Positions 6,963-10,145 of a stretch of 10,145 nucleotides of DNA are shown one piece after another. The stretch covers positions 1,248-11,392 of the forward strand of contig DTSG01000279.1 of the NCBI GenBank assembly GCA_012965455.1, read 5' to 3'. This DNA is from Planctomycetaceae bacterium (GTDB lineage Bacteria; Planctomycetota; Planctomycetia; Pirellulales; Pirellulaceae). A program made the position numbers and the translations under genes. Below the pieces are notes generated by a model. It had not been told where the DNA came from. It did no database searches and worked only from the letters and a program-made list of their open reading frames with translations. Positions within the stretch are counted from its first letter, which is position 1; the number at the start of each line of letters is the position of its first letter.

Positions 6963-8126
6963 ATGGAAACTAAAGACATGGACACACCTGAGCAAGAATC
7001 CAATGTCGTTGCCGATGCACCGCCGGTCACGTCATCGAAAACGAAGAAGGTAATCTTGGTGGGATGCGGATTCTGCGTGCTGCTCTTCTTGGTTTGTGCA
7101 GGCATCGGACTGCCGATGGTTGCTAAGCTGAGACGGAATGTTCAGGAGTTTTCTGAAAACGTCAAAGCTGAAGATGACGCGAGGATGCAACGATTGGAAG
7201 AACAGTACGAAATGCCAGAGGCCGAAGAATCGGGGTCGATCGATGACGGGAATACATCGGTGAACGATGACAGGGAAACATTTGCGGAATTCATGGCTGA
7301 AACGTCTGACTTGGAAGGCAGCAGCGGCGACGAACAACCTGACGAAGCAGAACAACGGACTAAACCGGTTACTGCGGATCCCCCAGTCGTAGAACTGCCT
7401 AGCATCACCAACACGATCGGCATGAAGCTGAACAAGCTGCCCGCTGGTACCTTCACGATGGGTTCGCCTGAGACTGAAGAGGGCCACAATTATAATGAAC
7501 ACCAACACAAGGTTACGATCACCAAAGCGTTCTACATGCAAACCACGGAGGTTACTCAAGGACAATGGAAGGCGGTGATGGGCACAGAGCCGTGGAAGGG
7601 CAAAGAATCCGTCAAAGAAGGTGCTAACTATCCAGCGGTGTACGTAAGCTGGGATGATGCCGTTGCGTATTGTAAGAAACTGACCGAGAAAGAAGGCAAG
7701 ACATACCGCTTACCCACCGAAGCGGAATGGGAGTATGCCTGCCGGGCAGGGACAGAAACAGCATGGGGCTTTGGCGATGATGAAGCCTCGCTTGGCGATT
7801 ACGCTTGGCATAATAAAAACGCATCCGATATTGGTGAGCGGTATGCTCACCAAGTTGGACTAAAGAAACCCAACGCGTTTGGGCTATACGATATGCACGG
7901 CAATGTTTGGGAATGGTGCTACGATTACTTCGGAGAGGATTACTACAAGCAGTCTCTCGAAAAGGATCCAACGGGCGCGACGTCCGGCTCTTTCCATGTT
8001 TTGCGGGGTGGGTCGTGGTACTTCCTCACGCGTGACACTCGTTCCGCTTACCGCAATAGGAACGACGGTGGTGCCCGTAACAATCCCATCATCTTCGGTT
8101 TTCGGTTGGTTCGTGAGTTGGATTAG
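6963..8126 (+). CDS. membrane-anchored SUMF1/FGE-fold protein without FGE active-site cysteines
   Basis: 387 aa. A soluble Ser/Pro/Asp-rich N-tail (1-28), one membrane helix (about 30-53), a charged helical then acidic linker (54-145), and a SUMF1/FGE-sulfatase domain (about 147-387). Domain landmarks are FTMGSPETE, TTEVTQGQW, PAVYVSWDDAVAYC, YRLPTEAEWEYACRAG, NAFGLYDMHGNVWEWC, VLRGGSWYF and FGFRLVRE. In true aerobic FGEs two catalytic cysteines follow the RGGS motif; here 348-387 contains none, the last Cys being C319 in the WEWC motif. It is therefore probably not a sulfatase-activating oxidase but one of the many planctomycete SUMF1-fold proteins of unknown ligand or reaction. Topology suggests N-in, domain outside. 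AGAAGG (6951-6956) lies six bases before the ATG. It is a lone gene between repeats. Confidence 0.93.
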   Translation: METKDMDTPEQESNVVADAPPVTSSKTKKVILVGCGFCVLLFLVCAGIGLPMVAKLRRNVQEFSENVKAEDDARMQRLEEQYEMPEAEESGSIDDGNTSVNDDRETFAEFMAETSDLEGSSGDEQPDEAEQRTKPVTADPPVVELPSITNTIGMKLNKLPAGTFTMGSPETEEGHNYNEHQHKVTITKAFYMQTTEVTQGQWKAVMGTEPWKGKESVKEGANYPAVYVSWDDAVAYCKKLTEKEGKTYRLPTEAEWEYACRAGTETAWGFGDDEASLGDYAWHNKNASDIGERYAHQVGLKKPNAFGLYDMHGNVWEWCYDYFGEDYYKQSLEKDPTGATSGSFHVLRGGSWYFLTRDTRSAYRNRNDGGARNNPIIFGFRLVRELD

Positions 8127-8166
8127 TTCCGTAGTCACCCACACACCCCTGCTCATGTGTTCGTAG

Positions 8167-8201
8167 TTCTATCCCCCACCACCGGGCCGCCGGGCAAGGA
8201 A
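8167..8201 (+). repeat. C-rich GCCGGGCAAGGAA repeat, right copy
   Basis: TTCTAT, CCCCC, then an ACCACCGGG insertion relative to the left copy, and CCGCCGGGCAAGGAA identical to 6794-6808. It starts about 40 bp after the SUMF1 stop, in the same orientation as the left copy. Confidence 0.6.
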
Positions 8202-8246
8202 GGCACACAAGAGATGATGCGCCGCATCTGAGCGAACGGGAAACGT

Positions 8247-8303
8247 GTATACGTTTTTATAAGTTGTATACGTTTTGTGTATACGTTTTTTGTATACGTG
8301 ACG
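8247..8303 (+). repeat. four iterated GTATACG(TTTT) motifs
   Basis: GTATAC occurs at 8247, 8266, 8279 and 8292, with spacings of 19, 13 and 13 bp. The first three continue as GTATACGTTTT and the last as GTATACGTGACG. The first is also part of an AAACGT-4 nt-ACGTTT dyad (8241-8256). The same motif forms the dyad at 6726-6746. Regular spacing resembles iterons or arm-type protein-binding sites, but no binding protein can be named. Confidence 0.6.
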
Positions 8304-8437
8304 ATAGAACTACCATACTTTTATTATGTTTTGTTAACGATTTAACATCGGTCAAAATCTAACATAATAGGACGACACGAGTATTTAAGCGTTAAATGCT
8401 CGCACCTACCGGCGGCGTTCTTCTCGTTCAATTGTAA

Positions 8438-8454
8438 TGGGCGATGAGGGACTC
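8438..8454 (+). repeat. 17-bp direct repeat, right copy: att-like tRNA 3'-end sequence
   Basis: TGGGCGATGAGGGACTC is identical to 6666-6682, 1772 bp away, in direct orientation. On the minus strand the context TTCGCTCGAGTCCCTCATCGCCCA is a somewhat fuller T-arm and acceptor match than the left copy. A complete tRNA cannot be folded here. Confidence 0.6.
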
Positions 8455-8635
8455 GAGCGAATATGCGTTTGACCCGATAAATATAGAGTCTGAGACCGTT
8501 GCTGGGTGTCCGCGGGTGGCGCACGGGGTGGCGCCGATGCAACTTGGTGACGCGGTGAAGCTTTTGATTGAGCGATGGGACCAGTTGGATTCTGGCGAGC
8601 GATCGTCACTAGTTGAGTTTCTCCTAAGTGACTAG
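8444..8635 (+). pseudogene. short ORF reading through att; tail peptide of an integrase locus
   Basis: The frame running through the right att repeat (TGG GCG ATG AGG GAC) continues to TAG at 8633-8635 and ends DAVKLLIERWDQLDSGERSS, then LVEFLLSD. Integrase-associated att sites in planctomycetes are commonly followed by a peptide of the form '(L/I)xxxIxxWxxLxxxxRxxIxxxL'; the match is from memory and approximate. The only ATG (8444) lies within the att repeat and has no ribosome site. It is more likely the displaced 3' end of an integrase-linked reading frame than an independent gene, although a 63-aa protein cannot be excluded. Confidence 0.4.
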
Positions 8636-8642
8636 GACGCGA

Positions 8643-9362
8643 TCACACCCCATGCCCAGCGTCGCGGAGGATCTGGGCGGCGGAGGCGGGGAGGGATATT
8701 AAAGCGATCGAACCACCTTTACGGTCCGTACCGAACGGTCCAAATTTAGGTCGTTTCTTTGCAAGACTTTGAGCTTTCTTATCCGACAAGCTTAAGGGGC
8801 CATGTGTAATGTGCAGTGCTCCTTTATATCTGCCAAATATTTCGGCGGCTTCGTTCGAAAGACTTTTAATTTTAAAGAACTGTATGAACGGCTGTTCTAT
8901 CATCCGTTCACATAAAGCAATATGACCTTCACTTGCCTTAAAACTTTGTAAATTATAGAGAAATAGACACCCTAAAGCGGAAAATGGTTTCCGTGGCGGT
9001 GGAATATACTTATGTTTGGATAACCCCATGGCAGCCGCATCAGAAAGATTCCTTAGGCCTGAAAGATTAAGATGCCCCTTATACTTCCCTAGACTCTTTG
9101 CAGCAGCATCGGATAATTCAGAAAGGCCGGAAAGCGGTGCACCGTAACCGAGTACGAGTTCGCCTCCTTTATGCTTACTCAAGCTTTTTGCCCCAGCGTC
9201 GGAGAGTGTTTTTAGACGTCCCAGGTTAAGCCTGCCTTTATGTTTACTCAGACTCTCCGCCGCAGCGTCCTTGATCTCAGTGAATTCACTGAGATCAACC
9301 GAATTGTTATACGCTAAGAACTGCGCTGCGATCTCTTTCGTAAGTACTTTCTCGTCACTCAT
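8643..9362 (-). CDS. repeat protein with leucine-rich-like LSDAAAxSLSKHKG units
   Basis: 239 aa from the ATG at 9362, which has AAAGGA six bases upstream (9369-9374); a TTG at 9377 would add five residues and lies within that ribosome site. After a short N-terminal helix (MSDEKVLTKEIAAQFL) come tandem units of about 23 residues with consensus LSDAAAxSLSKHKGxLxLxGL: about 28-50, 52-80 (longer loop), 81-103, the first half of a unit at 105-118, then 166-189 and a diverged one from 191. Each has the helix plus 'xLxL' strand look of a leucine-rich repeat variant, a type repeated widely in planctomycete proteins. There is no signal peptide or membrane segment, so it is probably cytoplasmic, perhaps a binding scaffold. 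Residues 119-163 break the pattern. It converges on the short ORF at 8635 with 7 bp between. Confidence 0.8.
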   Translation of the reverse strand: MSDEKVLTKEIAAQFLAYNNSVDLSEFTEIKDAAAESLSKHKGRLNLGRLKTLSDAGAKSLSKHKGGELVLGYGAPLSGLSELSDAAAKSLGKYKGHLNLSGLRNLSDAAAMGLSKHKYIPPPRKPFSALGCLFLYNLQSFKASEGHIALCERMIEQPFIQFFKIKSLSNEAAEIFGRYKGALHITHGPLSLSDKKAQSLAKKRPKFGPFGTDRKGGSIALISLPASAAQILRDAGHGV

Positions 9363-9410
9363 CTCAAATCCTTTCAATCACAATGAAACCATCACACCTC
9401 AACTTCCTCC

Positions 9411-9445
9411 CCATCCTGCCCTCTCACCAGCCAGCGGTTCAAATG
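9411..9445. repeat. intergenic 35-bp repeat, copy 1
   Basis: Starts CCATCCTGCCCTCTCACC and ends CAGCGGTTCAAATG. It matches 10081-10115 with only two differences (G/A at the eighth base, A/G at the nineteenth). Translated, such elements give the 'PHPALSPASGSNG' or 'LAGERAG' strings seen in mis-called ORFs of many genomes, which marks them as dispersed non-coding repeats. This copy lies between the nuclease gene and the repeat protein. Confidence 0.75.
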
Positions 9446-9459
9446 GTACGCTCGTCATA

Positions 9460-9999
9460 TTATTCTCCGGCATTTGGGTCGATGTACTCCTGTGTTGAAT
9501 TAAGCTCCTGAATGCATGGCCACACCCACCTGTATGTTCTAGCACGCGAGTGTTTTTCTTCGTAACTGCGGTTAACTCTCGCTATTTCAACTCTAGTGCC
9601 GAACATTGCGTGAAGCATCGAAATCCCAATCATACCCCCGAGCTTTAGGTAATCGTTACGCTGTTTGACCTCTACGAAAAACCATTTGCTGCCATCATCT
9701 TTGTAAACAAAAAGGTCGGGATGTCCAGGCGCATTATTATGGGCACCGTCTGCGGTCAGCAACCGGTTGCTGAACTGCGTTGCCCACGCAATTCGATCTT
9801 TACCTACAATCCGTTCAATAATTCCCCATTCATCCATTTTATGAGTTTCGCCAGGCCTGACTAAAATTGAAGCGGCATTATTAATAACGGAGTAGCCTAA
9901 CTCTTCATAATGACGTTGCATGACAAGTTCTGCATCTGGCTCCGTATCATCTACAACGTATATAGTTTCGGTAATTTGAAATTGCATAGAAGAATCCAT
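9460..9999 (-). CDS. small PD-(D/E)XK (VRR-NUC-like) nuclease candidate
   Basis: 179 aa. The core is GHPDLFVYKDDGSKWFFVEV then KQRNDYLKLGG: Pro94-Asp95, then Glu110-Val-Lys112, the spacing and flanking hydrophobics of a PD-(D/E)XK nuclease active site. The 'G-x-PDLF...F-EVK...D-L' layout resembles VRR-NUC domains (FAN1 and phage or restriction-associated nucleases). An earlier acidic residue, as expected for this fold, could be E62 or D68. The N-terminal 90 residues are not recognised. There is no partner methylase, helicase or antitoxin next to it. No ribosome site precedes the ATG at 9999; Met5 (9987) is an alternative start with a weak GGA. It is the only gene between two copies of the 35-bp repeat, which may indicate acquisition as a unit. 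Confidence 0.65.
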   Translation of the reverse strand: MDSSMQFQITETIYVVDDTEPDAELVMQRHYEELGYSVINNAASILVRPGETHKMDEWGIIERIVGKDRIAWATQFSNRLLTADGAHNNAPGHPDLFVYKDDGSKWFFVEVKQRNDYLKLGGMIGISMLHAMFGTRVEIARVNRSYEEKHSRARTYRWVWPCIQELNSTQEYIDPNAGE

Positions 10000-10080
10000 C
10001 TAATTGTTGCGGTTGGTAAAAAAACAGACTCTGGTAGAAGTGTAAATGCGAGTGATTAACAACCTCTCCCGTCGTAATCT

Positions 10081-10115
10081 CCATCCTACCCTCTCACCGG
10101 CCAGCGGTTCAAATG
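10081..10115. repeat. intergenic 35-bp repeat, copy 2
   Basis: The second copy of the element at 9411-9445, 670 bp further right in the same orientation and upstream of the nuclease gene start. Nothing else is recognisable from 10000 to the window end, apart from a GC-rich GGCGCCGCGGGGG just after the repeat. Confidence 0.75.
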
Positions 10116-10145
10116 AAAAATGGCGCCGCGGGGGTAGCAATATCA

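Larger units (their letters stand above)
8127..8437. other. gene-free, repeat-rich segment after the SUMF1 gene
   Basis: No gene is visible. It contains the right C-rich repeat, four GTATACG motifs, an inverted repeat TATTATGTT/AACATAATA (8322-8330/8361-8369), and a compact hairpin CGAGTATTTAA-GCG-TTAAATGCTCG (8378-8402), fully paired if one G-U wobble is allowed. The stretch from about 8300 to 8400 is clearly more AT-rich than its surroundings. No T-tract marks a terminator. Confidence 0.6.

Noticed and set aside
6389..6995. Several minus-strand ORFs across the region left of the SUMF1 gene
   Set aside because: Cys/Arg/Ser-rich translations run through the att-like, GTATAC and C-rich repeats, with no domain and no ribosome sites.
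6963..8126. Annotation as formylglycine-generating enzyme for the adjacent sulfatases
   Set aside because: The fold matches, but the cysteine pair is missing and a membrane anchor plus acidic linker is present.
8340..8397. ATTTAAC ... GTTAAAT pair spaced like integron attC R'' and R' sites
   Set aside because: The consensus is loose in AT-rich DNA, the inner L''/L' pair does not complement convincingly, no cassette series is present and no integron integrase is seen.
8438..8520. Possible tRNA gene on the minus strand
   Set aside because: Only the T-arm and acceptor 3' strand resemble a tRNA; no matching 5' acceptor strand, D-arm or anticodon arm can be built.
9271..9498. Plus-strand ORF containing LPPHPALSPASGSNG
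   Set aside because: It is antisense to the repeat protein and its recognisable string is just the translated intergenic repeat.

Overview
The window looks like accessory DNA from a marine-type member of the PVC bacteria, most likely a planctomycete. This is inferred from four exported sulfatases in a row, a membrane-anchored SUMF1-domain protein, a protein of 'LSDAAAxSLSKHKG' repeats, C-terminal debris of a tyrosine integrase with a tRNA-3'-end-like att sequence, and dispersed intergenic repeats of a type common in that phylum. No rRNA, intact tRNA or CRISPR array is present.

Layout. Positions 67-234 (+) hold the last ~55 residues of an alpha/beta-hydrolase (BD-FAE/acetyl-esterase type), cut off by a stop. 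Positions 326-6331 (-) are a tight operon of four type I (S1) sulfatases, read right to left: 6331->4940, 4950->3268, 3271->1745, 1711->326. Junctions are an 11-nt overlap, an ATGA overlap and a 33-nt gap. All four have secretion signals and a CxPxR formylglycine motif, but they belong to clearly different subfamilies. That fits stepwise removal of different sulfate groups from one algal or host polysaccharide. No glycosidase or lyase is visible. A stem-loop follows the operon, and a perfect 36-bp palindrome sits in its leader.

Positions 6491-8635 are the most structured part. Integrase C-terminal debris (6491-6658) runs into a 17-bp sequence resembling the antisense of a tRNA 3' end (6666-6682). 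The same 17 bp recurs in direct orientation at 8438-8454, followed by an ORF ending in a peptide of the sort found downstream of planctomycete integrase att sites. Between the copies lies one gene, a membrane-anchored SUMF1/FGE-fold protein (6963-8126). It is flanked on both sides by two further repeat families: a C-rich GCCGGGCAAGGAA repeat and GTATACGTTTT motifs. I read this as a small integrated or cassette-like unit of about 1.77 kb. The SUMF1 protein has no cysteines in the active-site region, so despite its neighbours it is probably not the maturase of these sulfatases.

Positions 8643-9362 (-) encode the LSD/KHKG repeat protein. Positions 9460-9999 (-) encode a small PD-(D/E)XK (VRR-NUC-like) nuclease candidate, bracketed by two near-identical 35-bp intergenic repeats 670 bp apart.
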